64,000 bases of DNA from Chitinophagaceae bacterium (GCA_016721725.1 JADKHN010000001.1:1674001-1738000); one strand, 5' to 3'; shown: positions 42,869-51,305, numbered from the stretch's first letter. Translations and numbers: made by a program. Notes: a model not told the origin generated them from the letters alone.

Positions 42869-44863
42869 TTATTTATTGACTACACTGTCCGCTTTTGGTA
42901 CCGGGGCACCCAGGCTGAAGGTCAGCGGCACATTGCTACCGGCCGGGGATACCCGTACATATCCCTGCATCTCCTGGTGAAGGGCGCTGCAGAAATCGGT
43001 GCAATAGATCGGGAATATACCAACGCGGTCGGGCACCCATTTCAGGGTCTGAGTCTCACCCGGCATGATCAGCAATTCGGCATTGATCGCGCCTTTAACG
43101 GCGAAGCCGTGGGGAACATCCCAGTCCTGTTCCATATTGGTGATGTGGAAATACACTTCATCGCCCATCTTCACACCTTCAATATTATCCGGGGAGAAAT
43201 GTGAACGGATGGCCGTCATGTACACATGGATCTTATTGCCTTCACGAACCACTTTGGTGGCGCCTTCACCTTTGGTTACATAGGGATTGGCGTTCTCTTC
43301 GATCTTGTAGAATTTCTGTGAATTCTTGGAGATGAGACTGGCCGGTGCGATCTGGGCGTAGTGCGGTTCACCGATCGTCGGGAAATCGAGGATCATTTCC
43401 ATCTTGTCGCCGCTGATATCATACAATTGAGCGCTTTGGGCCAGTTCGGGTCCGGTGGGGAGGAAGCGGTCCTTGGTGATCTTATTATAAGCCACCAGGT
43501 ATTTGGCATTGGGCGTTTTGGTATCGCCGCCGGCCACGCAAAGGTGACCAACGGAATAATAGGTGGGAGCACGGTCCAGCACTTTCAGGTCCTTGATATT
43601 CCACTTAACCACTTCTGAGGATACGAAGAATGAGGTATAGGCATTGCCCTTATTGTCAAATTCGGTGTGTAACGGGCCCAGGCCGGGCTTCTTCACTTCA
43701 CCGTAGAGGGCGGATTCGTATTTGATCACGGGGATACCTTCCACGTCACCCGCAAAATCCTTGGCGGTAATGGCCTTGATCATTTTGTCGAAGCTGAATA
43801 CCGGGATGATAGCCGCGAGTTTTCCGCTACCCACGATGTATTCGCCGGTCGGACTCACATCACAACCATGCGGAGATTTAGGACAAGGCATGAAATAACA
43901 GATGTCTTTTAGTTCTTTTGAATCCAGTACAATGACCTCCGTTTTGATCTCGGAAGTGGCGGAATGGGTCTTGTCGCTGTACACGTTATGCGCATATTTG
44001 ACGGATTGTTTCTTGCCTTTTCCGGCCTTGAGGTATTCTTCCGCTTTTTTCCAGTTCACGGCCATGATATAATCCTTGTCTTTTTGTGAAGCGTTCACTT
44101 CTAGCAGGGAGTTGGCCTGTTCGGTATTGTAGCAGGAGAAGAAGAACCAGCCGTGCGAAACGCCTTTACCGGCGCGGCTCAGGTCGAAATTGAAGCCCGG
44201 GCACTTGATCTGGAAGGCGATGTCCATTTTACCGTCTTCCTTGCCTACGCTGATGAAGCTGAGGGTGCCGCTGAAATTCTTCTTATAGGTATTGATGGGG
44301 ATATCGCCGTTCGTATCGTCCATGGGAACGCTGAAACGGGTTCCGGCCACCACGTATTCGGTGTTCTCCGTGATAAAGGGAGAAGAGTGGTTTCCACCGC
44401 TGTTGGGCAGTTCGATGATCTCCGCAGTACGGAAGGTCTTTAGATCGATCCGGGCGACACGCGGGGTATTGTTGGCATTGCCGAATGCCCATTTGCCGTC
44501 GTAATCGCCATTGGTCTTGGACAATTGTACGTGATGCAGGTCATCCCAGGGCACAAAGCCATGGGAGGTCATGAGCATGGGTTTGGATTCTTCCGAATAA
44601 CCGTAACCTTTTTCCGGATCTACGGAAAAAACGGGGATCACCCTGAACAACCGTCCGCTGGGAAGTCCGTACACGCTCATCTGGCCGCTGAAGCCGCCCG
44701 ACACGAAATTGTAGAACTCATCATACTGGCCAGGGGCCACATAGGATTTCTTGGCGGCATCCGCGCTGACGGTATTGCCGGCGTTCTTGGGTTTGCAGGC
44801 ATTCATACACAGCAGCAGGGCAATTGCTGCCAGGCCGGTCATTCGTATTATAAACTGTTTCAT
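42869..44863 (-). CDS. nosZ: Nitrous-oxide reductase NosZ (clade II, Sec type)
   Basis: 664 aa. The N-terminus (MKQFIIRMTGLAAIALLLC) is a Sec-type signal with a lipobox-like MNAC at residues 20-23, without a twin-arginine motif, so it is clade II. The beta-propeller carries CuZ-type histidines (DDLHHVQLS; PHGCDVSPTGEY; GHLCVAGG). The cupredoxin domain has the CuA motif YCTDFCSALHQEMQGY. It reduces N2O to N2 in the periplasm, possibly membrane-tethered. It lies 38 bp after the cytochrome c gene, its likely electron donor. Confidence 0.97.
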   Translation of the reverse strand: MKQFIIRMTGLAAIALLLCMNACKPKNAGNTVSADAAKKSYVAPGQYDEFYNFVSGGFSGQMSVYGLPSGRLFRVIPVFSVDPEKGYGYSEESKPMLMTSHGFVPWDDLHHVQLSKTNGDYDGKWAFGNANNTPRVARIDLKTFRTAEIIELPNSGGNHSSPFITENTEYVVAGTRFSVPMDDTNGDIPINTYKKNFSGTLSFISVGKEDGKMDIAFQIKCPGFNFDLSRAGKGVSHGWFFFSCYNTEQANSLLEVNASQKDKDYIMAVNWKKAEEYLKAGKGKKQSVKYAHNVYSDKTHSATSEIKTEVIVLDSKELKDICYFMPCPKSPHGCDVSPTGEYIVGSGKLAAIIPVFSFDKMIKAITAKDFAGDVEGIPVIKYESALYGEVKKPGLGPLHTEFDNKGNAYTSFFVSSEVVKWNIKDLKVLDRAPTYYSVGHLCVAGGDTKTPNAKYLVAYNKITKDRFLPTGPELAQSAQLYDISGDKMEMILDFPTIGEPHYAQIAPASLISKNSQKFYKIEENANPYVTKGEGATKVVREGNKIHVYMTAIRSHFSPDNIEGVKMGDEVYFHITNMEQDWDVPHGFAVKGAINAELLIMPGETQTLKWVPDRVGIFPIYCTDFCSALHQEMQGYVRVSPAGSNVPLTFSLGAPVPKADSVVNK

Positions 44864-44901
44864 GTTAATGGTATTAGGTTGATAATATGGATTGAGTTGG
44901 T

Positions 44902-45381
44902 TTATTTGCCGTCATTCTTGCGCATGAATTCATAGAGTGCCCTTGCGTCTTCATCCGCGAGGTTCTGGTTGGGCATGCGGACCAGGCAGATCTCCAGTTG
45001 GGCCTGTGCCTTGGGGTCCTTGTTCAGCATCTCATCGGTATTGGTGATGAAGTTCATGATCCATTCGGCGGCATTGCGGCCAGTTACCCCTTTCCATCCC
45101 GGACCTACCAGTTTTTCATCCGTGAGTTTATGACAGCTCTGGCATTTTACGCTGTATACTTTATTTCCATTATCGGCCATCGTCGCATCAACGGTTGGGG
45201 CTACATCCACTTTAGTGAATTTTCCCTGTCCGCGATTGGGATCATAGGAAGGATTGCCATTGGCTGCGGGTTCGGAGTTACTGCCCGGAACAGAACTGCC
45301 CGAGTTACTGTTGCCGCCTCCGCAGGATATCAGGTAAAAGGAGAAAAGGGTAATGATCCCCATGACGAATGATTTTTTCAT
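44902..45381 (-). CDS. Monohaem c-type cytochrome lipoprotein of the nos operon
   Basis: 159 aa. Lipoprotein signal MKKSFVMGIITLFSFYLISCG (lipobox LISC), a Gly/Ser/Asn-rich linker, then a class I cytochrome domain with CQSCHKLTDEKLVGPGWKGV and the distal methionine in MPNQNL. It ends YEFMRK. It is the first gene of the nos operon and would deliver electrons to NosZ. Its promoter has a degenerate FNR-like site at class II distance. Confidence 0.9.
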   Translation of the reverse strand: MKKSFVMGIITLFSFYLISCGGGNSNSGSSVPGSNSEPAANGNPSYDPNRGQGKFTKVDVAPTVDATMADNGNKVYSVKCQSCHKLTDEKLVGPGWKGVTGRNAAEWIMNFITNTDEMLNKDPKAQAQLEICLVRMPNQNLADEDARALYEFMRKNDGK

Positions 45382-45417
45382 GATGCGATGATTTTTTTTA
45401 TGTTAGGATTTGCGGTA

Positions 45418-45460
45418 CAAGATTACGCTGCCGCTTACTGAATTCTTATGCGTATAATCA
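45418..45460 (-). promoter_or_regulatory. nos operon promoter: degenerate FNR-like site plus -7 box
   Basis: TGCGTATAATCA (45449-45460) keeps the AATCA half and a TATG-N8-CATA outer dyad. The minus-strand -7 box TAATCTTG (45418-45425) matches all but one defined position. Centre distance is exactly 33 bp. The first nos gene starts at 45381. Confidence 0.5.
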
Positions 45461-45548
45461 TATGCCGGACCGGGCGGGGGGAATCAGGCTGAAAAAAGCC
45501 TTATAAGCGGACTGGATTCCTTTTTTTGCCCGGAAAACCATTGGGATA

Positions 45549-45613
45549 TGAGTTAAATCATATGGCCGGTTGCTCTTGATCATGCCTGACCAATGGCCAG
45601 AAAGCTAAATTTG
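45549..45613 (+). promoter_or_regulatory. Promoter of the Crp/Fnr gene: FNR-like site plus -7 box
   Basis: TGAGTTAAATCA (45549-45560) and an exact -7 box TAAATTTG (45606-45613) are 55 bp apart centre to centre, the same as at the cco promoter. The ATG follows at 45645. It suggests autoregulation of the Crp/Fnr protein or control by the REC-CRP fusion. Confidence 0.6.
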
Positions 45614-45644
45614 ATTCAATACCTTCACCAAAACCATTTCCAAC

Positions 45645-46241
45645 ATGATGATCGATATCGACCTTCTCCTGGCTTGTGGCGCGGCGTACAAGAAATTGTC
45701 CAGGGGTGAAGTGATCTTTTCAGAAGGATCGAACTGCAGTTTTTACTATCAGTTGGTCAGCGGTCGGGTGAGATGGGTGAATATCGATGAGGAAGGCCGC
45801 GAATTCATCCAGGTATTTGTCGATCCCGGGGAGAGTTTCGGGGAATTGCCCCTTTTTGATGATGAACCCTATGCGGCCACGGCCATTGCCGATGAGGATT
45901 CGGTGGTGATCCGTTTGCCTATGAACGTATTTCACAAGCTTCTCCGGGAAGATCCGTTGTTGCATCTCTCCTTCAGCAAATTACTGGCCCAGCGTGTCCG
46001 TTTCAAATTCACGCTGATCAAGGCCCTGGCCAGCAACGATCCCGAAAGGCGGATCTCAGCACTATTGAATTACCTCAAGAAAGAAAATAAGAACTTCTGT
46101 CCCAAGTGCAACCAGTTGAAACTGACCCGTCAGCAGATCGCCGACATGACCGGGCTTCGCGTCGAGACCGTGATCCGCTCGATGCGGCATATGCACGATA
46201 AAGGCGAGTTGCTGATCAGCAAAGGCAAAGTTTATTGCTGA
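45645..46241 (+). CDS. Crp/Fnr-family transcriptional regulator with CxxC
   Basis: 198 aa. Residues 15-115 form the cNMP-type beta roll (RGEVIFSEGSNCSFYYQLVSG cut here as its opening; GESFGELPLFDDEPYAATA). A dimer helix follows, then a winged helix with LTRQQIADMTGLRVETVIRS. VETxxR in the recognition helix is the same pattern as FNR (VETISR). Cysteines are at 11, 31, in CPKC just before the helix-turn-helix, and at the very C-terminus. The CPKC pair is unlike classical FNR. It lies between the divergent nos operon and the 46306 gene and is the best candidate regulator of this region. Confidence 0.92.
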   Translation: MMIDIDLLLACGAAYKKLSRGEVIFSEGSNCSFYYQLVSGRVRWVNIDEEGREFIQVFVDPGESFGELPLFDDEPYAATAIADEDSVVIRLPMNVFHKLLREDPLLHLSFSKLLAQRVRFKFTLIKALASNDPERRISALLNYLKKENKNFCPKCNQLKLTRQQIADMTGLRVETVIRSMRHMHDKGELLISKGKVYC

Positions 46242-46245
46242 GCTA

Positions 46246-46287
46246 TGACTTGAATCATAAGCCCTTCGGGTATTCCCTCTAAATTTG
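46246..46287 (+). promoter_or_regulatory. FNR-like site plus -7 box for the 46306 gene
   Basis: TGACTTGAATCA (46246-46257) and an exact -7 box TAAATTTG (46280-46287) are 32 bp apart centre to centre. The ATG at 46306 is 18 bp downstream; an ATG at 46285 overlaps the -7 box and is excluded. Confidence 0.65.
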
Positions 46288-46305
46288 CGGAAAATAACAA
46301 CAGTC

Positions 46306-47340
46306 ATGGGTATCTCATTGCGTAACTGGATCCGCGTTTCCTTTCTGAGCCTGCTCGTAGTGGCTTTCCTCGGGATCATCCTGCGTTATAAGATCGCCTA
46401 TTCCCTTCCTTTCATCGAGCAGAAGAACCTCCATCACGGTCATTCGCATTTCGCTTTTTCGGGTTGGGTCACCCAGGTACTGATGGTGCTGATGGTCCAA
46501 TACATCTATCGGCTCACCGGAAGAGTACGAAAAATCTATACGGCTTTACTTTACATCAACCTGTTCTCCGCCTATGGCATGCTGGTCTTTTTCATCTTGT
46601 GGGGTTATGGTTTCTGGTCCATTGGATTTTCGGTATTGTCGATAGCGGTATCAGTCGTCTTTGCGATCGGTTATATCCGCGACCTGCTGATCCGCGACCG
46701 GAAAAAAGTGAGCCATTGGTGGTTCACGGCCGCGCTCATCTTTTCCGTTTTGTCTTCCCTGGGTACCTATGCCGAAGCCTACCTGATGGCCAATCGCATC
46801 ATACACCAGAACTGGTTATTCATCTATGTGCTGGTGGTGGCGGCGGCCATATTGCAGTGCACCGGCTGGGCATTGATGTTGCATTTCTTCAAACAAAATA
46901 AGGCGGCTATACAAGCGCTTTTCGGTCGTTCGGGCCGACTGGTGCTGATCCTGTCGGGTTTTGCCCTCACCCTCAAGCTCCTGTTGCAGCTGGGTTCAAC
47001 GCATCCGGCGCTCAGTCAGCTCGCCTTCGGTTTCCGGCCGATCGTCATCGGTTATCTCCACCTGGTCTTGCTGGGTGTCATTACCCTGTTCATCATCGGG
47101 TTCTCGATCGGCACGGGCATCATCCCGCATAACCGGTTCCTGCTCGCCGGCACCTGGATATTCATCGGGGGTGTCGTCATCAATGAATTATTGCTGATGT
47201 TGCAGGGGGTGATGGGATTGAGTTATGAAGCGGTACCGCATATCGACCAGTGGCTGTTAGGGGCGTCCATAGTGATGTTCACCGGGATCCTTTTATTGAA
47301 TACCCATATCCACCGATCCGAACCTGAAACCAGGGAGTGA
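46306..47340 (+). CDS. Polytopic membrane protein with oxidase-like His motifs
   Basis: 344 aa, about ten membrane helices. The first periplasmic turn reads LHHGHSHFAFSGW, and a later helix starts GYLHLVLLGV; further histidines sit near EAVPHIDQWL. Histidine pairs at helix ends resemble haem-ligand positions in haem-copper oxidase subunit I and NnrS-type proteins, but no family is firmly recognised. The start is fixed by the -7 box just upstream. It lies between the Crp/Fnr gene and ric, suggesting a role in NO or low-oxygen metabolism (inference). Confidence 0.75.
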   Translation: MGISLRNWIRVSFLSLLVVAFLGIILRYKIAYSLPFIEQKNLHHGHSHFAFSGWVTQVLMVLMVQYIYRLTGRVRKIYTALLYINLFSAYGMLVFFILWGYGFWSIGFSVLSIAVSVVFAIGYIRDLLIRDRKKVSHWWFTAALIFSVLSSLGTYAEAYLMANRIIHQNWLFIYVLVVAAAILQCTGWALMLHFFKQNKAAIQALFGRSGRLVLILSGFALTLKLLLQLGSTHPALSQLAFGFRPIVIGYLHLVLLGVITLFIIGFSIGTGIIPHNRFLLAGTWIFIGGVVINELLLMLQGVMGLSYEAVPHIDQWLLGASIVMFTGILLLNTHIHRSEPETRE

Positions 47341-47414
47341 TTATTTTTCTTAAACTGCGTTCAGTCATAAAGTGGTGTTTGTTGCGGACCGACCTTCGCT
47401 TCAAATCTTTAACC

Positions 47415-48125
47415 ATGAATACAATGACACAGCAAAGCCTTTCCGGCATCGTCCTGGAACATCACGAAGCCATTCCCGTTTTTGAAAAATACAACCTCGA
47501 CTTTTGTTGCGGAGGCAAGAAAACACTGGAAGCCGCCTGTAAGGAGAAGAACATCTCTTTGCAAGACGTAATCGTCGAGATCGAAAATGGCGCCCGCCCA
47601 GGCCTTAGCGGTGCCCGTTTCGAAGGGATGAACGCCGAACAACTGATCGGCTATATCCTCATGCATCATCATTTCTATGTTCGTCAGGCGCTGCCCACGA
47701 TCTCAGAGCATATCGGCAAAGTGGTCACAAAACACGGCGATACGTATCCTTATATGCGAAAGGTTCAGGAGCTGTTCGCGGAGGTCCGGGGTGAGCTCCT
47801 GCCCCATATGATGAAAGAGGAGAACATCCTGTTTCCCCGGATCCGGGAGATCGCTGAATTGGTTAAAAAAGGACTGAAGACCGATCAGCCTGCTTCCTAT
47901 ATCAACGCGCCGGTTGCCGTTATGGAAAGCGAGCATGAAAAGGCCGGTGAACTCATGGCCGCCATCCGGGAACTCACTCAACAGTATACTCCGCAGGAAA
48001 ACGCCTGTACCACCCACCGGCTCTGTCTGGAAGAACTGAAAGCCTTTGAAGAAGACCTTCATCAGCATGTACACCTGGAGAACAATCTGTTGTTCCCGAT
48101 GGGGGAGAACATGATGTTGAATTGA
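47415..48125 (+). CDS. ric: Iron-sulfur cluster repair di-iron protein Ric/ScdA
   Basis: 236 aa from ATG 47415 (MNTMTQQSL); an upstream in-frame ATG at 47337 overlaps the previous stop. Residues 1-70 are the ScdA N-domain (FEKYNLDFCCGGKKTLEAAC). The rest is a hemerythrin-like di-iron domain with spaced histidines (HHHFYVRQALP; LLPHMMKEENILFPRI; ESEHEKAGELM; LHQHVHLENNLLFP). It repairs Fe-S clusters damaged by NO or oxidants in the cytoplasm. It fits the N2O/NO setting of its neighbours. Confidence 0.93.
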   Translation: MNTMTQQSLSGIVLEHHEAIPVFEKYNLDFCCGGKKTLEAACKEKNISLQDVIVEIENGARPGLSGARFEGMNAEQLIGYILMHHHFYVRQALPTISEHIGKVVTKHGDTYPYMRKVQELFAEVRGELLPHMMKEENILFPRIREIAELVKKGLKTDQPASYINAPVAVMESEHEKAGELMAAIRELTQQYTPQENACTTHRLCLEELKAFEEDLHQHVHLENNLLFPMGENMMLN

Positions 48126-48180
48126 CCAGCCATTGATCTCCTGCAGGGTAATGTCCTTGTTTTCCGCCACGTTTTAGCCG

Positions 48181-48188
48181 TACATTTG
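48181..48188 (+). promoter_or_regulatory. -7 box (TACATTTG) for aroK
   Basis: Exact TAnnTTTG match 29 bp upstream of the ATG at 48217. It excludes the in-frame ATG at 48190 as the likely start. Confidence 0.55.
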
Positions 48189-48216
48189 TTTGGCGATCAA
48201 GCGCATCAGTCAATCA

Positions 48217-48720
48217 ATGAAAGTATTTCTCCTGGGATTCATGGGCAGTGGAAAAACGCACTGGGGACGAATCTGGGCCGAAAGGTCGGGGCTGCCTTTT
48301 TATGACCTGGATCAACGGATCGAAGAACAGCAGAACAAAACCATCTCCCAACTTTTTGAAACCATCGGCGAAGCCGGCTTCCGGGAACTGGAATCCGCAG
48401 CCCTGCATTCCTTTGCCGAAATGGCCGAGGGGGTCATCGCCTGCGGGGGCGGGACGCCCTGTTATGCGGATAATATGGATTGGATGATGGAGAACGGGAC
48501 CACGGTCTATCTTTCTTCAACGCCCCGGGCCATTTTGAGCAGGGTGCTGGAAGAAAAGGACAAACGCCCCTTGCTGAAGCAGGTCAATTCCTCCGAACTG
48601 CTTTTTTTCATTGAACAGAAACTGAAAGAAAGGGAACCCTTTTATAGCAGGGCCAGTCATGTATTGCCCGTATCGGATCTGAACCCCGATAGCCTGTTAC
48701 CGGTATTGAACGCTGAATAA
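48217..48720 (+). CDS. aroK: Shikimate kinase
   Basis: 167 aa from ATG 48217. Walker A GFMGSGKT at residues 7-14, the shikimate-binding FYDLDQRIEE, FRELE, and the glycine loop IACGGGTPCY; the lid region is LEEKDKRPLL. It phosphorylates shikimate in chorismate synthesis. Its size is normal for the family. It follows ric but has its own -7 box. Confidence 0.93.
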   Translation: MKVFLLGFMGSGKTHWGRIWAERSGLPFYDLDQRIEEQQNKTISQLFETIGEAGFRELESAALHSFAEMAEGVIACGGGTPCYADNMDWMMENGTTVYLSSTPRAILSRVLEEKDKRPLLKQVNSSELLFFIEQKLKEREPFYSRASHVLPVSDLNPDSLLPVLNAE

Positions 48721-48786
48721 ACTGACATACCAATAACTAACAAACTAAGAATCTGACTGGTTGGGCTATCGAATAAAGTTTAAAAA

Positions 48787-48929
48787 ATTGAAGTCTTGAT
48801 ATCAGGGAACTGAATTTGAGTTTACAGTAGTACAAAAGTTTAATCAGGAACCATCCCAGGAAAGCGATGTAATTTTTCCTGGGTGTCTTTTTTGGTTACT
48901 TTTTTTCGGGGACAAGCAAAAAGTGACAA
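48787..48929. repeat. Dispersed repeat, copy 2 (between aroK and the DUF423 gene)
   Basis: Matches the reverse complement of 40401-40472 over about 70 bp (48787-48856), then a shared ACAAGCAAAAAG block at 48912-48922. The stretch GGTTACTTTTT (48895-48905) and AAAAAGTGAC (48919-48928) can form a hairpin. The rest of the 48721-49022 spacer shows no gene; the heptamer-like AACTAACAAACTAA occurs at both ends. Confidence 0.85.
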
Positions 48930-49022
48930 ACAAAATATTAGAAGATTGCCAAAATTGAAAACTGATTACAAAGTTTAATAGAACTTCAACTTAAGAAACT
49001 AACAAACTAACTTAATCATACC

Positions 49023-49409
49023 ATGCATAAAGGATTTATCAGAACCGCCGCTTTCACCGGGGCCCTCTCCGTGGCATTAGGCGCCTTCGCCGCACATGGA
49101 TTGAAAAAAATGCTGTCACCTGATGTACTGGCCATTTTTGAAACGGCCGTGCGTTACCAGTTCTACCATGTTTTCGCCTTATTGGCCGCCGGGATCCTCT
49201 ATGCTACCTGGCCATCGTCAAGGATCAGGTGGGCGGGCTATTTCTTCATCGCGGGGATGATCTTGTTCAGCGGTTCCTTATATGCACTGTGTACGGTGAA
49301 ATACCTTGGTGCCGGTCCGGCCTGGATCGGAGCGGTCACCCCTTTTGGCGGCGCCTGCTTCATCGGGGGCTGGCTTATGCTGGGTCTGGGGATTGGGCGT
49401 CGGGATTAA
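49023..49409 (+). CDS. DUF423 (YgdD-like) inner membrane protein
   Basis: 128 aa with four predicted helices. FTGALSVALGAFAAHGLKK at the start and YQFYHVFALLAAG are the DUF423 signatures; IGAVTPFGGACFIGGWLML closes the protein. Function unknown. Its last 35 bp overlap the convergent histidine kinase gene, an ordinary tail-to-tail overlap. Confidence 0.92.
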   Translation: MHKGFIRTAAFTGALSVALGAFAAHGLKKMLSPDVLAIFETAVRYQFYHVFALLAAGILYATWPSSRIRWAGYFFIAGMILFSGSLYALCTVKYLGAGPAWIGAVTPFGGACFIGGWLMLGLGIGRRD

Positions 49410-51288
49410 AGGCCCTGATCAGGCGGTGAATAGTGATCAGGGTGCCATTCCTGTTCTCGATCGTGAACTGCACCTGGATGTCCTTCATTCTCTTTTTCAT
49501 ATTCTTCAGCCCGTTACCGAACTGCCGGAGTTTGTCGGGGTTGATGCCGATACCATTATCATGTATGTATAGGGTGAGTCCGCCGGGAACCCTTTCGAGT
49601 GTCACCTTCACTTCGGTGGCTTTGGCATGCTTGAGGATATTGTTCATCGCTTCTTTGACCACCAGGAAAACATTCCTCCTGATCTCACCGGGTACCAGGA
49701 TATCCGGCAGATTTTCGGGTATGCTGATCCGGCAGTTGACCCCGCTGTTCTCGAAATACTCGATCGTATAGCTGCGGATGTAGGCGATCATGTTCCCCAG
49801 GGAGTCATTGCTGCTGCTCATGCTCCAGATGATGGCGTTCATCTTGTTCAGCAGTTCGTCGGAGGAAGAGGATATCTTGTCCAGTTCCGGGATCGAATCC
49901 GCGCCCAGTTTCTGCCGCGCCAGTTCACTATATAAGCGTATGGTGGTCACACCGGCGCCGAGGTCATCATGCATGTCGGCGCTGATCCGGTTGCGTTCTT
50001 CCTGTTGTGCTTTCATGATGGCGATCTGGGTCTCGTATTCCTGTTTCTTGGCCTGCAGTTTAAGCTCTTCCTGTTCCTGGGTGCGCTCGATCAGTTCGTT
50101 CCTGTTCTTGTAAGTGAGTCCAAGCAGGAAAAAACTCAGCTCCAGTACGATCCCCAGGTAATAATAGAATAACGGGGAGGAAAAAAGGCCGCTTGGCCTG
50201 TTATCCAGCCAGATCAATGCGAGTGAAAGGGTGGAGAACAGAACCAGTGCCGCGTTTCCTGCTGCCAGGTAATTCAGCAGCCTGTTTTTCTGTCTCACGG
50301 CCATGATGATGAAGAAAACGCCCAGCAAAAGGGACAGGAACTTAATTATATTCTCAAGGATGAATTGCCATAGGAAATTGGTTGTCAGAAAATGTAAACC
50401 CGTATAAAGGACAAGTGTTGTAACCAGGAAAACCTGTCCGTATTTCAGCATACGGTCGAGCAGACCATACCTGGTTTCCGTATTCAGGAATCGCCGGGTG
50501 AATGCGATGTAAAAGATGGTGCCGGTCACTAACAGGAAAAAATCCAGGTAACTCATGAAGAAATTGGTGAACAGGGTATAGGTTCTGAGCACCAGGGAAT
50601 TGAAATAGATCAGCAGGAACATGCAGAAAGAATACACGGCATTATAAAGGAATTCGCGTTTTTTACTGAGCAGGTAAGTGGAACCCATGAACAGGATCAT
50701 CATGAACAGGATCCCGCTTAGCACATATCCGAAGGTCTTGATGCCGGACCTTGTATAGAGGTTGATGAGTTTATGGTTCTGGATAAAACTTCCCTTGATA
50801 AGTTGCACATTGAAGAAATCATTCTCGTGTTTCACGGGTCTGAGCATGACCAGCAGGGTGGTCTGTTCGTGTGGAGCGAGACGAAATTTCCGATAGCCAT
50901 CACGGTCTTCAGGATAGGACAGGGCGGTCAGGGAACCGCCTGATTTATATAAGCTGATCTTGCTGAACAGGGCACCCGGGTAGAGGAATGCTTCCATCAC
51001 GGTGTCGGCTGAATTGGCCAGGTTTATTTTCAGAAAGAACGTATAAGGGACCATGGCAGGAGGTATCGCCCTTTTCCCTTTGAATTGATCAAGCGGAGAA
51101 AAAGTTTTATTCACCGCCTCTTCCGGTCTAAGGCTTCCGGAAGGATCGATATAGAGTAATGTGGAGGAAGTGATCCGGATGGAATTGCCGATCCCGCCGA
51201 TGTCCACGGTATCCTGCACGGCCGGATCCCTGGCCAGTACCGAACTGAAAAGGAACAACAACAACGATAGGGCGGACCATTGTTTCAA
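49375..51288 (-). CDS. 7TMR-DISM sensor histidine kinase (TTG start)
   Basis: 637 aa from the TTG at 51286-51288, which gives a clean signal peptide ((M)KQWSALSLLLFLFSSVLA). An exact -7 box lies 18 bp upstream, whereas the ATG at 51615 lies inside the divergent ftsK gene. Order: periplasmic 7TMR-DISM extracellular domain (about 30-190), seven helices (about 200-410), coiled coil, HisKA_3 with DMHDDLGAGVTTIRLYSELA (His in DMHDDLG), and an ATPase domain (EAMNNILKHAKATEV; HDNGIGI; GNGLKNMKKRM). It resembles NarL-type partner kinases of Bacteroidota. No response regulator is adjacent. Confidence 0.85.
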   Translation of the reverse strand: MKQWSALSLLLFLFSSVLARDPAVQDTVDIGGIGNSIRITSSTLLYIDPSGSLRPEEAVNKTFSPLDQFKGKRAIPPAMVPYTFFLKINLANSADTVMEAFLYPGALFSKISLYKSGGSLTALSYPEDRDGYRKFRLAPHEQTTLLVMLRPVKHENDFFNVQLIKGSFIQNHKLINLYTRSGIKTFGYVLSGILFMMILFMGSTYLLSKKREFLYNAVYSFCMFLLIYFNSLVLRTYTLFTNFFMSYLDFFLLVTGTIFYIAFTRRFLNTETRYGLLDRMLKYGQVFLVTTLVLYTGLHFLTTNFLWQFILENIIKFLSLLLGVFFIIMAVRQKNRLLNYLAAGNAALVLFSTLSLALIWLDNRPSGLFSSPLFYYYLGIVLELSFFLLGLTYKNRNELIERTQEQEELKLQAKKQEYETQIAIMKAQQEERNRISADMHDDLGAGVTTIRLYSELARQKLGADSIPELDKISSSSDELLNKMNAIIWSMSSSNDSLGNMIAYIRSYTIEYFENSGVNCRISIPENLPDILVPGEIRRNVFLVVKEAMNNILKHAKATEVKVTLERVPGGLTLYIHDNGIGINPDKLRQFGNGLKNMKKRMKDIQVQFTIENRNGTLITIHRLIRAFNPDAQSPDPA

Positions 51289-51305
51289 GGCAGGACTGTT
51301 TTTTC

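Noticed and set aside
47341..47414. A promoter or FNR-like site directly before ric
   Set aside because: No TAnnTTTG box or TGA-N6-TCA site is seen; ric is more likely cotranscribed with the 46306 gene.
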